64,000 bases of DNA from Dialister micraerophilus DSM 19965 (GCF_000194985.1 NZ_GL878519.1:555826-619825); one strand, 5' to 3'; counted from the stretch's first letter, positions 45,932-55,162 are shown. Numbers and translations: made by a program. Notes: generated by a model not told the origin, from the letters alone.

Positions 45932-46285
45932 CTAATTCAACTCGGCCTCAACCTTTTTCTTCTTTGCCTTCCTTACCCTTCTCCTGCCGCGTCTCGGCTT
46001 TCTCGCCTCCGCCAAAAGACGCTTACGTGTATCGGCCTCTTTCTTTCTCTTCCTTATTATTTTATCCTTGCGTTCCTTCTGCTCTACCTTGTGGCGTCTG
46101 ACATCTTCGGCTACTTCCGTCGGTTCATTCTCATTACAAAACGACAAAAAACTCTCAAACGCATCCGGATATGAAAACATTATCACTCTGTCATCAAACT
46201 TGACATTAAAATACGTGCCGTCAAAATCAGTAATAGATCCTATCCCGAAAACTTTATGCGCTACCATGCTACCGATAAGATTCAT
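45932..46285 (-). CDS. Small basic protein with CarD/KOW-like N-terminus
   Basis: 117 residues from ATG 46285 (GGGAGG six bases upstream). The N-terminal ~50 residues (GSMVAHKVFGIGSITDFDG, FNVKFDDRVIMFSYPDAF) resemble a small beta-barrel segment found in many Firmicute proteins (HKxFGxGxI then FPDAF), function unknown. Residues ~65-117 are almost only Lys, Arg, Glu and Ala (KRKKEADTRKRLLAEARKPR), suggesting nucleic-acid or ribosome binding (inference). Single-gene unit with its own terminator. Confidence 0.65.
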   Translation of the reverse strand: MNLIGSMVAHKVFGIGSITDFDGTYFNVKFDDRVIMFSYPDAFESFLSFCNENEPTEVAEDVRRHKVEQKERKDKIIRKRKKEADTRKRLLAEARKPRRGRRRVRKAKKKKVEAELN

Positions 46286-46414
46286 TCTGTGCCTCCCTTT
46301 GTAAAACACCTGTATTCATTATAATCTTTTTACAACTTAATGTAAAACAAGCGCAATTCTAAAGAATTTTTCAGCACAACGTTTCATAAATGAAATATTA
46401 TTTACAAAAACAAA

Positions 46415-46972
46415 TCACACCTCAATTGAAAGCACATAACGATACGTACCGTTTGCACGATTTTCATACACTGCAGCATACTCGCTGCAATCCGCATATC
46501 GTGCATACCCCTTGATAAACATATCATTAAGCAAAGCAATATCATTCAAATCAATCAAACCTTCATACCTTCTCAAAAACGAAAGCACCACCGACACCGA
46601 AGTAGGACACCACATACCGGCATAAATAATACACCTCGGCTCAAAAAGCGTTTCAATGGAAGAAAGAGCATCTACATAAGAAATACAATCCTCCGAAAGC
46701 TTCTCAATCTGAACTGTCGAATTTTTTCTTAAAATATCACTCAAAACCGGCAAATCGCCGCACATCAATAAATCGCTGTAACTGCGACGAGCAAACCGTT
46801 CACCGCCCTCTATACGCAAAAGTAAATCATCCGCACGCTCCCCCTCCCAGGACGAACACCCGATAGAAGGATAATCGCCTACGGTAGAACAACACACGCT
46901 GCCGAAATCACCCTCGATACCGGTAGAAACAAGCCCGTCCGCAATCAAAGAAGCCAATCTGAAATCCGTCAT
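46415..46972 (-). CDS. Unrecognised protein, possible phage-type lysin
   Basis: 185 residues. Notable segments: STVGDYPSIGCSSWEGERAD, LLRIEGGERFARRSYSDLL, IIYAGMWCPTSVSVVLSFL. No domain that I can name with certainty. The pattern resembles proteins in Firmicute prophage lysis regions, and the gene overlaps by 4 bases the stop of a holin-like gene upstream, which points to a lysis or phage-derived role (inference). No signal peptide. Alternative: an immunity or cell-wall housekeeping protein. Confidence 0.5.
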   Translation of the reverse strand: MTDFRLASLIADGLVSTGIEGDFGSVCCSTVGDYPSIGCSSWEGERADDLLLRIEGGERFARRSYSDLLMCGDLPVLSDILRKNSTVQIEKLSEDCISYVDALSSIETLFEPRCIIYAGMWCPTSVSVVLSFLRRYEGLIDLNDIALLNDMFIKGYARYADCSEYAAVYENRANGTYRYVLSIEV

Positions 46973-47244
46973 GAAACACGCCCCTTTTCACTATAAATAA
47001 ACTTACCGTCATGAGAAAAACAAGTAAACTCCCTGCAAAGAAGAGCATGCAAACGAGAAACCGACTCCGTCAAATTACGAAGCTCCACACGCAAACTGTC
47101 GACATCGCTACTCAAAAAAGCCATGCGCTCCAAAGTAATCTTCGTCTTTTCACGATCATTTTGTATATAAGGACGAACGATATAACCGGCAATAACGGCA
47201 ACAATAGTAGTCATAAACGACAAAACAGCTATAAATTCCTTCAC
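46969..47244 (-). CDS. Holin-like single-pass membrane protein
   Basis: 91 residues from GTG 47244 (AGAAAGGAG seven bases upstream). One membrane helix near the N-terminus (FIAVLSFMTTIVAVIAGYIV), then a coiled coil (DVDSLRVELRNLTESVSRLH) and a short tail. Size and layout resemble XhlA/holin-type phage proteins; family not certain. Coupled to the 185-residue gene downstream. Confidence 0.5.
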   Translation of the reverse strand: MKEFIAVLSFMTTIVAVIAGYIVRPYIQNDREKTKITLERMAFLSSDVDSLRVELRNLTESVSRLHALLCREFTCFSHDGKFIYSEKGRVS

Positions 47245-47557
47245 AATAACTCTCCTTTCTATAACTCTACAACATAAATGCAAAAAGAAAGTAAAATTAT
47301 AACCCGAAAGAAAATAAAAACAGTCGGAAGCGATTATAAAATTTAATCTTTGAAAGTATTTATTTAAAATTTATCGTTACATTTTTATGTTTACATTTTC
47401 AGCAAAAAAAGACACCGTTAAGTGTCTTTGATTTTTCGTAACTGATTTTGTCCGGCCGTTTCGGTTTGTCAACAATTTTAGTTTTATTTTATTTTCAATT
47501 TTTCCGCATAAAAAAATACGCATCTCGAGAATGCGTATTTTTATTTCATTTACCGAT
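47245..47557. other. Gene-free region with two terminators
   Basis: About 310 bp. It holds the hairpins AAAGACAC..GTGTCTTT (47403-47428) and AATACGCAT..ATGCGTATT (47512-47545); the second lies right after the TetR gene stop and has T-runs on both strands. Confidence 0.7.
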
Positions 47558-48151
47558 TCATACTTTATTTTCATATGAGTCGAGTATTTTTTTGACCTCC
47601 CAATTTACTACGGGCAGTGCGTATTCCGACAGACTTTCAGTTTTGCCCAATATGCACCATGTAGTTATAAATCCATATATTCGTGTTACGAATATATCGG
47701 ATATTTTTTCTTCGGGTATTGTTTCTTTTAATCGTTTTGCTTTTACTTCTTTTGTAAAAAGTTCGTATATAAATTTTTTTATATTTTTCGGAAATATAGT
47801 GGCTTGCTGGTATTTTTCGGTTCCCTGTATGGAATCGCAAACCCAATTACGCAAAAGTTCTTTAGGCATATAATCAATTTCTTCAAACAATGTTTTCATG
47901 TATTCACATATTTTCATGTCGATGGAGTTTTCACTTGCAAGTACTTCTTCCTGCTTGTTTTTTATCGACTTGAATATGAGTTCCAATACTATATCTTCTT
48001 TTTTGGTAAAGTAGTGGTAGAATGTTCCTTTTGCTACTTGTGAGGCTTTTGTTATTTTTTCTACGGATACGTTTTCGTATCCTTTTTCTTTGAACAATTG
48101 CTTTGCGGTTTCAAGCAGTTTAGCTTTTGTTCTTTTTGCTTTAGGTGTCAT
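47558..48151 (-). CDS. TetR/AcrR family transcriptional regulator
   Basis: 198 residues from ATG 48151 (CGAGG site). N-terminal helix-turn-helix: AKLLETAKQLFKEKGYENVS, then KITKASQVAKGTFYHYFTKK, the classic TetR recognition block. The C-terminal ligand domain is of unknown specificity. It follows the GNAT gene by 20 bases; neither a target operator nor an adjacent efflux gene is obvious, so what it controls is open. Confidence 0.9.
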   Translation of the reverse strand: MTPKAKRTKAKLLETAKQLFKEKGYENVSVEKITKASQVAKGTFYHYFTKKEDIVLELIFKSIKNKQEEVLASENSIDMKICEYMKTLFEEIDYMPKELLRNWVCDSIQGTEKYQQATIFPKNIKKFIYELFTKEVKAKRLKETIPEEKISDIFVTRIYGFITTWCILGKTESLSEYALPVVNWEVKKILDSYENKV

Positions 48152-48170
48152 TTTATCGCCTCGTTTTCGC

Positions 48171-48593
48171 TTATAAGGTTTTTTCCATCCAGATGTGCGG
48201 GCATCCTTCGTCATCTACTTCTTTTCCGTATGCTTTGTATCCTAATTTTTCATAAAAACCTTTTTTCTCAACTTGTGCGAGAAGTTTTGCGGTTTTTCCG
48301 TGGAGTCTCCATTTTATAATTCTTTCTTTTTCTTTTATGAGTGCAGCTCCGAGTCCTTGTTTTCTGTATTCTTTATATACTGCAAGTCTTCCTATTACGT
48401 ATGAGTTTTCTTCTTCATTCCAGTACATACGACAGCATCCTGCCGGTTTGTGGTCTTTGTAGAGTACCGTGTGGTATGCAATTTTGTCTATTTCATCGTA
48501 TTCGTTTTTAAATCCTTGTTCGTGCATAAATACTTCGGTTCTGATTTTTATTTCGTCACCGGTCAATGATTGTATTGTTTTAAACCGTATCAT
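48171..48593 (-). CDS. GNAT family N-acetyltransferase (ElaA-like)
   Basis: 140 residues from ATG 48593 (AAGGAG site); a longer open frame upstream has no site. IKIRTEVFMHEQGFKNEYDE and VIGRLAVYKEYRKQGLGAAL (acetyl-CoA binding motif A, R/Q-x-x-G-x-A variant) place it in the ElaA/YjcF-like GNAT group, ending KKGFYEKLGYKAYG. Acetylates an unknown amine. Probably co-transcribed with the TetR gene. Confidence 0.9.
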   Translation of the reverse strand: MIRFKTIQSLTGDEIKIRTEVFMHEQGFKNEYDEIDKIAYHTVLYKDHKPAGCCRMYWNEEENSYVIGRLAVYKEYRKQGLGAALIKEKERIIKWRLHGKTAKLLAQVEKKGFYEKLGYKAYGKEVDDEGCPHIWMEKTL

Positions 48594-48702
48594 TTGTATC
48601 TCTCCTTGTTTATGCCTTTTTGACTTTACTTTTTTCCGAGTCACCTTTATTAATATATCACCATATATGTCTCTTTTCAAATTGTCCGAATTTGTAGAAA
48701 TT

Positions 48703-48739
48703 GAAAACTCTCCGTTTTCGTATTCGGAGAGTTTTTTTA
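48703..48739. terminator. Terminator after uracil permease
   Basis: ACTCTCCG / CGGAGAGT stem with a 10-base loop. The longer T-run (TTTTTTT) is on the plus strand, a shorter one on the minus strand. Confidence 0.75.
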
Positions 48740-48740
48740 A

Positions 48741-50006
48741 TTATTGACCGTTTGATATTTTGAGTTTGTCGAAGAGTATAAATACAAGTGATAATATAAT
48801 TGCTACCACTGTCGCAAGTCCCATTCCTTTGAGTTGTACGGGGCCGATTACTACTGTCGCTCCGGAGAGTCCCGTTATCATTACTACCGCTGTCAGTATG
48901 AGGTTTCTTGAATTTGTGTAGTCTACTTTTTTCTCTATAAGCATTCTTATTCCGCTTGCGGCTATAAATCCGAAAAGAAGTATACATACGCCTCCCATTA
49001 CCGGTGTGGGTATTCCGTGTATGAGTGCGGCTATTTTTCCTACGAATGAGAATATTATTGCAAATACAGCCGCTCCTGCTATTACCCATGTACTGTATAC
49101 GCCCGTCATCGCCATTACGCCCATGTTTTCTCCGTAGGTAGTGTTCGGTGTGGATCCCAAAAGTCCTGAGAGTACGTTTGATAATCCGTCCGCAAAGAGC
49201 GAGCGGTGAAGTCCCGGTTCTTTTATGAGGTTTCTTCCTACTATGTCGCTTGTTACGAAAAGATGACCCAAGTGTTCTGCAAATACTACGAAGAGTGCCG
49301 GCATTATCATCATTATTGCACTGGCATTGAAGTGTGGTCTGTAGAATGTCGGAAATGAGAACCACGGCATTTGTGCTACGTGTGTGAAGTCTACAACTCC
49401 CATAAATACGGAGAGAATATATCCGGACACTACTCCGATAAGTATCGGTATTATTGCTATAAATCCTCTTCCCAATACCGTTGCAAGTATTGTAACTATG
49501 AGTGTAAATGTGGAGATTATCATTGCGGTTTCGTTTGTCATTCCTTGAGCTTGACCCATGTATCCGGACATCGACATCGCAAGGGGTGCAAGTTCAAGTC
49601 CGATTATCGCAACAATGGCACCCATAGCCGCCGGCGGAAACAATATGTCTATCCATTTCGTTCCTACTCTGTCGACTATAAGTGCCAGTATCATAAATGA
49701 AAGTCCGAATGCTATAAATCCTCCCTGTGCATCCGCATAGCTCATTCCGTTTGTAGCGCATACTGCAAGTACGGGTGAGATAAATGCAAAGCTCGAACCC
49801 AAGTATGCCGGAAGTTTCCATTTGCAGATTGCAAGGTATATGAGCGTGCCTATTCCGTTCATAAAAAGACAGGTTGCCGGATCCACGTTCAAAAGAAACG
49901 GTACCAATACCGTCGAGCCGAACATTGCAAACAAGTGCTGCAAGCTGAGCGGTACAGTTTGTAATAAAGGTAATCGTTCTTCTACATGAATAATTCTTTT
50001 TTCCAT
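48741..50006 (-). CDS. uraA: NCS2 uracil permease
   Basis: 421 residues, 14 expected membrane segments. LQHLFAMFGSTVLVPFLLNV, the YLGSSFAFISPVLAV segment, the FAEHLGHLFVTSDIVGRN block with the substrate-binding Glu, and GLLGSTPNTTYGENMGVMA define the UraA/PyrP branch of nucleobase:cation symporters. Imports uracil for pyrimidine salvage. AGGAGG in front of ATG 50006. A short leader frame upstream could be regulatory. Confidence 0.94.
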   Translation of the reverse strand: MEKRIIHVEERLPLLQTVPLSLQHLFAMFGSTVLVPFLLNVDPATCLFMNGIGTLIYLAICKWKLPAYLGSSFAFISPVLAVCATNGMSYADAQGGFIAFGLSFMILALIVDRVGTKWIDILFPPAAMGAIVAIIGLELAPLAMSMSGYMGQAQGMTNETAMIISTFTLIVTILATVLGRGFIAIIPILIGVVSGYILSVFMGVVDFTHVAQMPWFSFPTFYRPHFNASAIMMIMPALFVVFAEHLGHLFVTSDIVGRNLIKEPGLHRSLFADGLSNVLSGLLGSTPNTTYGENMGVMAMTGVYSTWVIAGAAVFAIIFSFVGKIAALIHGIPTPVMGGVCILLFGFIAASGIRMLIEKKVDYTNSRNLILTAVVMITGLSGATVVIGPVQLKGMGLATVVAIILSLVFILFDKLKISNGQ

Positions 50007-50100
50007 AAAATCCTCCTCGCTCTTTTCGTAACAAGAGAGTCTTTCTCAAGACTCCCGATTTTTGAAAAAAGGAATCGCATGATGCGACTCCTCCTTTCGT
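50007..50100 (-). promoter_or_regulatory. Possible attenuator leader of uraA
   Basis: Minus strand: an AGGAGG site, ATG near 50079, and a ~32-codon frame (MRFLFSKIGSLEKDSLVTKR...) that runs into the uraA start, with a CCTTTTTT run and the hairpin GAGTCTTGAGAAAGACTC inside. The layout resembles leader-peptide or U-run control of pyrimidine genes elsewhere; no PyrR-binding consensus is visible. Confidence 0.35.
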
Positions 50101-50249
50101 TTCGTTTTATAAAATTTTATCTTTGTGATTATACAATTTTATTTCTATAAAATCAAGTCCGTTTTAAATTAATTTATATTTTTCTTTTCATTTTTCAAAT
50201 TTTACATATTGTATTTTAATATTTCTTTATTTATGAAATATTTTCCCGT

Positions 50250-50283
50250 TGAAAAAGCACAACCTTTTTCGATTGTGCTTTTA
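50250..50283 (-). terminator. Terminator of the McrBC-like operon
   Basis: AAAAGCACAATCG / GGTTGTGCTTTTTC on the minus strand, just after the DUF1294 gene stop. Confidence 0.88.
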
Positions 50284-50550
50284 CATGTTCACGATAATGA
50301 AGTATATTGCGACTGTTTGAATTACTCCGATAGTTGTAAGTCCGACACTGAATTTCCAATAGTTCTTTTTATGGTTGAATACCTGCATTCCGAGGTATGC
50401 CCCTATTCCGCCGAACGCCATTGCCGTAAGAAGGAGCGTTTTTTCTTTTATTCTTCTTTTGTTTTTTATCGCTTTTCTTTTGTCTATACCGAATTGAATG
50501 AATGTCACAAGGTTTATGAAGAATATGTATGTAAGAAATATTTTTTCCAT
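50281..50550 (-). CDS. DUF1294 small membrane protein
   Basis: 89 residues, three membrane segments. FIQFGIDKRKAIKNKRRIKE then MAFGGIGAYLGMQVFNHKKN and FSVGLTTIGV are the family's conserved features. Role unknown. It begins one base after the mcrC-like stop, so it is co-transcribed with the restriction genes, probably as a passenger (inference). Confidence 0.85.
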   Translation of the reverse strand: MEKIFLTYIFFINLVTFIQFGIDKRKAIKNKRRIKEKTLLLTAMAFGGIGAYLGMQVFNHKKNYWKFSVGLTTIGVIQTVAIYFIIVNM

Positions 50551-52308
50551 TTATCTTTTGTAAATGTTTTTCGTATATTCTTCAAGCATTTTTGAGAGTG
50601 TCGCATTTGATGCCAGTGACGGTGCCAGCGATACAAATCTCAAATTGTAGTCTTCGTCTTTTGTTGTCGGTATTTCTTTCGGAAATATTGCCCACACTTC
50701 TTTTACCGGTCTTATGTCTTGCAGCGATCTTTTTTCTTCATAGTTTTTGTAATATTTCGTATTTACATCTCGATATGCGTTGAATTGTCTTCTGAGCAGT
50801 CTGCTTTTTTCTTCGTTTTGCCAGAGGTAGTAAATATCTCTGTATTTGAAGTCGGCGATGAGTGAGCCGCAGTATTTTTCTTGGCTGTAGAAGTCCAGTC
50901 GCAAATCCGGTTGTCTGTGCGGATTGTTTGTGTATATAGGATTTCTTTTTCTGCTTGTTTCTTTCGATGTTTCCGGTATGAGTCCGTCATATACCGCATA
51001 TACTTCTTTCTTTTCTCTTTTCAGACATATTACCGTTCCGGATTCAAGGCTTGACAGTCGATATTTACCGTCTTTCTTTTCGACCGAGGGGCCTTTTTTT
51101 ACTTCCCATCCGTTTTTTGTAAGTGCTTTTATGAATTGCAAAAAGCACCACAGTTCATAAAGTTTATCCGTTCGTTTCCATTGGTATCTGTAAAATGACG
51201 ATACCGACAAACTTTCTTCCGGTTTGTTCAAATTTTTATGCAATTTATAGAGTATGGAGTAGCGTGGATCCAGAAATACCGTCATCGGTATATTTTTTTC
51301 GTTTGTGTCGCTTGTTTGTATAAACCAATTCGTTTTTTCGACTTCTTTTATAATGTTTAAAAGCTGCATCGCTCTTTTACGAAAGTCGTCAAAGTGTATC
51401 AATGCTTTTTTGCCCATTTTATATTCACGATTTTCGGAAAACTCTCTGAGTTCCTCTTGTCTAAGTTCAAGTCTTGTCGCATTTTTGTCGAGTTCTTCTA
51501 TAAATGTTTTCAGTATAGCGTGAAGTTTTTTTATTATTCTTTTTACAAATCTGTTTTCTTCCACGTCAAGCGTGTTTTCCATGTATACTATCGTTTGCGA
51601 GTATGAACCTTCTCTGAATCTTATGTGCTGAGGTTTTATATGTACGTCGCTTTTTTGTTTGTTTTGGTCGTATACTCTTTTTTTGTTTATTACAAGTCTT
51701 GTGTTGGCGGTTTTCGCCAATTCGTCAAGTACCGATATTACGTAGTCGCATTCTTCATGTATTATGTAAAATCTCAAAAGCATATCCACATTAAGTCCCA
51801 ATGCACTTTCCATGGCTTTTGTGATTTGTATGTTTCTTTTCATGAAGTCGAATGAGAGTGTTTTTATTTCGGATATAAGTTCTTCTCTCATATTTTGCCA
51901 ACTCTGTTTTTCCATGAATTTCGGTGTTATTTCCAAAAGTCCGTAGTATGTTTCGTTTTCATGGTATACAGTTATTACATAGTATCCGGGTACCAAGGGA
52001 AAATCTTTTCCGGAGAATATAAGTAACGGCGCTTCTTTCTTTCGCTGCGGTTTTATATATATTTCTCCGTCTTTTTTTTCGAGTTTTTCGCTTTCGGCAA
52101 CGTCAAGGCCGTCCATTGTCATGCGGTCTTTTTCGTTTGCCAGAAATTTCACGAGTATATCCTGATTTTCCGCTATCGTTATACCTGCTTCAACTTTGTC
52201 TTTCATAAAATCTTTTACATCTTTTTTCCACGCTTTTTTCGGATATTCGATTATTTGCCCGTTTCCGGTATAGAATGTAAGTCCGAATTCTTTAGAGTGT
52301 GTAGTCAT
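50551..52308 (-). CDS. McrC-like nuclease with DUF2357 domain
   Basis: 585 residues. N-terminal beta-rich region and a DUF2357-type middle (GYYVITVYHENETYYGLLEI, RYQWKRTDKLYELWCFLQFI), then a PD-(D/E)xK nuclease of the McrC group: RQPDLRLDFYSQ and SLIADFKYRDIYYL give the D...D-x-K residues. It should cut DNA when activated by the McrB-like ATPase, whose gene it overlaps by 17 bases. The substrate (modified bases or another cue) cannot be told. Confidence 0.85.
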   Translation of the reverse strand: MTTHSKEFGLTFYTGNGQIIEYPKKAWKKDVKDFMKDKVEAGITIAENQDILVKFLANEKDRMTMDGLDVAESEKLEKKDGEIYIKPQRKKEAPLLIFSGKDFPLVPGYYVITVYHENETYYGLLEITPKFMEKQSWQNMREELISEIKTLSFDFMKRNIQITKAMESALGLNVDMLLRFYIIHEECDYVISVLDELAKTANTRLVINKKRVYDQNKQKSDVHIKPQHIRFREGSYSQTIVYMENTLDVEENRFVKRIIKKLHAILKTFIEELDKNATRLELRQEELREFSENREYKMGKKALIHFDDFRKRAMQLLNIIKEVEKTNWFIQTSDTNEKNIPMTVFLDPRYSILYKLHKNLNKPEESLSVSSFYRYQWKRTDKLYELWCFLQFIKALTKNGWEVKKGPSVEKKDGKYRLSSLESGTVICLKREKKEVYAVYDGLIPETSKETSRKRNPIYTNNPHRQPDLRLDFYSQEKYCGSLIADFKYRDIYYLWQNEEKSRLLRRQFNAYRDVNTKYYKNYEEKRSLQDIRPVKEVWAIFPKEIPTTKDEDYNLRFVSLAPSLASNATLSKMLEEYTKNIYKR

Positions 52309-54331
52309 AGAATTTCAACTCTCCGGATTTTTCTTTCAGTACTCGGCGTGTTTCTTCAAACATGGATATGTGTTTGTATTTATCCAGTACTTGTGCGATT
52401 TTTCCGGTGAGGTTTCCTTCTTCGTCATGGTCTATAAGCGTTTTGAGTTGTTGTGACGATCCATGTATTTTGGTCAGTATACGCTGTACCGTTTGCACGT
52501 CTATGCCTTCTTTGCGTGTGAAATTTATTTTGTCCGGTATGTTTTTCAAATAGTTGTCGAGTTGTTTTGCCACTCTGAATCCTATGCCGCACATTATTCC
52601 GCTTTCGTAGAAGGAGTCGTTCAATTCGTCCAAGAATTTGAGTTCTTCTTCTGTAAGTTCTATATCTCCGGTTTTTCTGAATGTATTGAATTCCGTTGCA
52701 CTTATTTCTCTTGAATTTATGTCTTTTGAGTTTCGTACATTCGAAAGGTTCACAAATTTTCCTTGTTTAAGTGTTATTACATTTGAACGGTCGAGTATTT
52801 TGTCGCTGAATTTATATGTCGATTCGTCTACGTTTACCGTTCCGACAAACATTATGTTGTTTCCGATTGTTATTTCCGGAGGATATTGATTGCTGTTGTA
52901 AATACGTGTCGCCAATGAGGGGTTGTACAGACGTATTTTCATTTCTTCTTCATTTTCAAGTACGGATATGAATTGAGCAAAGTAGTGTTCGGCTCTTGCC
53001 AAATTCATTTCGTCAAAACATATGATGTACAGTTTTTCGGGATTTTTTTCCGCATCTATCAAAAGTTCCGAAAGTCCGGTATCTGCCGGTCTGTAAATCA
53101 TATTTTTCATGTCTACATATCCGAGTAAATCTCCGTCATCCATCCATGAGGGTCTTACCGGTATGAGTACGGTTCTTTCCTTAGGAAGTCCGAGTGCTTT
53201 TCCGTATGTTCTTACAAGTCCGGATTTCCCTATTCCGCTCATTCCCGACAATATGACAAGTCGTGAAGATTTCATTGATATATGGAAGTTTATGAGGTCT
53301 TTTTCACTGTATAAAAAGCCCATGTCTTTGGATGATTTTATTAAATGTTTGATGAAATCTTTTTCACCGTACTTCTTGTCTTCATTTTTGATTTCATTTT
53401 CTTTATGATTGTTTTTTGCCATATCCGCCAAAGTTTCCTCTATTTTTAAAACATTTTCTTTTGCCGGTAAAAATATCGGATCGTGTATTATTTCTATTCC
53501 CAAGTCTTTTAATATGTCGCCGTCTTGAGGTACGGGTTTTAAATTTTTTCTGAATTCGGGCAGGTATTCACGAGGTATGAACCATAAGGGAGATTTTGCA
53601 CAGCGCAATACGTGATTTTTAAGTTCCGTATTTTGCATGTCGTATAGTGCATATCCAAGTGCGGAATTTCTTTTTGATTTGAAATACGCTCCGCCTTCTC
53701 CTATTACTTCGCTGTTGAACACGTCATTGTACAACGGTGCGAATATTATGTAGGGTCCTATTTTTCCTTCATAAGTTTTCATTGTCGCAATGACAAATTC
53801 CGGTTCCATTTCATTATCCCAATATTTTTTTGAAAGCCCGGGTAAAGGCTTTCCTTCTTTCATGTGAAAGCAAAATTTATTTATATTTCCACCGAATACC
53901 GGATGCTCTACCGTACCGAATACAGGTACGGGTATGTAGTCTTTATCCGTATCCATAAATAATGTTTTGCCTTCTTTTTGCAAATCGTCCAATACGAAAA
54001 ATTTGTTGTTTCTCAATGCCGGTGTAAATGTCACCAGACAGTCCTTGTAGTTTTCTTTTAAAAATTGTACTGCTTCTTCTTCATTTTTAATTTTGTCGAA
54101 TTCACAGTCGAGTCTGCTCATAAATCCTGTAAATCCGAATTTTACGGCATTTTCATACTCGCTCGGTACGGGAGATAACGGATCTGCGAAAAATCGGTAG
54201 TCTTTTACTCCGGCCGACGGTATGGAACTTTTTACTTCATACCTCAATCTTCCCAGCACTTTTCCCTGTGCTTGCTTTACTATGGCGAAATTATTGTCTT
54301 CGCCCGAAAAGGGTTCGTTTACATATGCCAT
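52292..54331 (-). CDS. McrB-like AAA+ ATPase
   Basis: About 679 residues from ATG 54331 (AAAGGA site, six bases). The long N-terminal part (~1-310) shows no domain I know. The AAA+ module follows: Walker A SGMSGIGKSGLVRTYG (~365), Walker B YIICFDEMNLARAEHYF (~440), and sensor region MFVGTVNVDESTYKFSDKIL. The McrB hallmark MNTADRS is here VNVDESTYKF. The N-terminus usually reads the target DNA, so this new-looking one may recognise something other than 5-methylcytosine (inference). Coupled to the mcrC-like gene. Confidence 0.85.
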   Translation of the reverse strand: MAYVNEPFSGEDNNFAIVKQAQGKVLGRLRYEVKSSIPSAGVKDYRFFADPLSPVPSEYENAVKFGFTGFMSRLDCEFDKIKNEEEAVQFLKENYKDCLVTFTPALRNNKFFVLDDLQKEGKTLFMDTDKDYIPVPVFGTVEHPVFGGNINKFCFHMKEGKPLPGLSKKYWDNEMEPEFVIATMKTYEGKIGPYIIFAPLYNDVFNSEVIGEGGAYFKSKRNSALGYALYDMQNTELKNHVLRCAKSPLWFIPREYLPEFRKNLKPVPQDGDILKDLGIEIIHDPIFLPAKENVLKIEETLADMAKNNHKENEIKNEDKKYGEKDFIKHLIKSSKDMGFLYSEKDLINFHISMKSSRLVILSGMSGIGKSGLVRTYGKALGLPKERTVLIPVRPSWMDDGDLLGYVDMKNMIYRPADTGLSELLIDAEKNPEKLYIICFDEMNLARAEHYFAQFISVLENEEEMKIRLYNPSLATRIYNSNQYPPEITIGNNIMFVGTVNVDESTYKFSDKILDRSNVITLKQGKFVNLSNVRNSKDINSREISATEFNTFRKTGDIELTEEELKFLDELNDSFYESGIMCGIGFRVAKQLDNYLKNIPDKINFTRKEGIDVQTVQRILTKIHGSSQQLKTLIDHDEEGNLTGKIAQVLDKYKHISMFEETRRVLKEKSGELKFYDYTL

Positions 54332-54500
54332 CATGTTTCCTTTCTTTTTAATTGATGATATGGTGAATATTTTCCATATCACGCAAGACTTTGTGTCTTT
54401 TAATTTGTGTGTTTTTATTTTAAAAAACGAAAATCTCCACCTCCCTTTATATTTTTATTTTATCATAATTTTATTTTTATTTATCTGTATTTTAAATAAA

Positions 54501-54530
54501 AAAAGAAGGTAATCGTTTTTACCTTCTCTC
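54501..54530 (-). terminator. Terminator of nitroreductase gene
   Basis: AGAAGGTAA / TTACCTTCT followed by TTTTTTT on the minus strand; separates nitroreductase from the McrBC-like operon. Confidence 0.9.
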
Positions 54531-54535
54531 AGTTT

Positions 54536-55162
54536 TTATTCACTTGTTTCTTCCGCTTCTTCATACCTTGTCCAGTCTATTACCTCTTCCAAGGGTTTTC
54601 TTTCCGGTTTTCTCGCTTCTCTGTCGGTGTATCCGAACGCTATTGCCGCTACCGCTTCACCGTCCGTTTGAAGCCATTCCTTAATTTCTTCGTATGCAAG
54701 ATAAATATTGCATGTCCAAAGACTTCCTATACCTCTTTGTGTCGCTTCAAGGCACATATTCTCTATTGCGGCGGATACAGATTGTACGTCAGTAAGTTCA
54801 AGAAGATGTTCCGCCATTGTGAGCGGTTCATTGTAGGGTTTACCTTTTGTATTCATTACGAATATTATCGTGTCGGCTTGTTGTAAAATTCTCATCGTGT
54901 AAATTGCCGACGGTATCAATGCTTCGTAGCTTTTTCCGAATGTCGCATGCAAATCGTTTCTGTTTCTTTCTATGCCTGCTTTCATTCTGCGTGCAAGTTC
55001 TTTTTTCCCGCTTCCCGAGATTACTATAAATTTCCAAGGTTGTGCATGTTTTTCGGACGGTGCAAGAGTTCCCGCTTCAATTATTTCCATAATATCTTTT
55101 TTTGCTATCGGTTTTTTTATAAATCTTCGTATGCTTCGTCTTTTTTCAATTGCTTCTATCAT
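54536..55162 (-). CDS. Nitroreductase family protein
   Basis: 208 residues. FMN-binding N-terminus AIEKRRSIRRFIKKPIAKKD, GTLAPSEKHAQPWKFIVI, the middle ENMCLEATQRGIGSLWTCNI, and AAIAFGYTDREARKPERKP. NAD(P)H-dependent flavin enzymes with variable substrates. AAGGAGGAG before ATG 55162. Alone between two terminators. Confidence 0.92.
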   Translation of the reverse strand: MIEAIEKRRSIRRFIKKPIAKKDIMEIIEAGTLAPSEKHAQPWKFIVISGSGKKELARRMKAGIERNRNDLHATFGKSYEALIPSAIYTMRILQQADTIIFVMNTKGKPYNEPLTMAEHLLELTDVQSVSAAIENMCLEATQRGIGSLWTCNIYLAYEEIKEWLQTDGEAVAAIAFGYTDREARKPERKPLEEVIDWTRYEEAEETSE

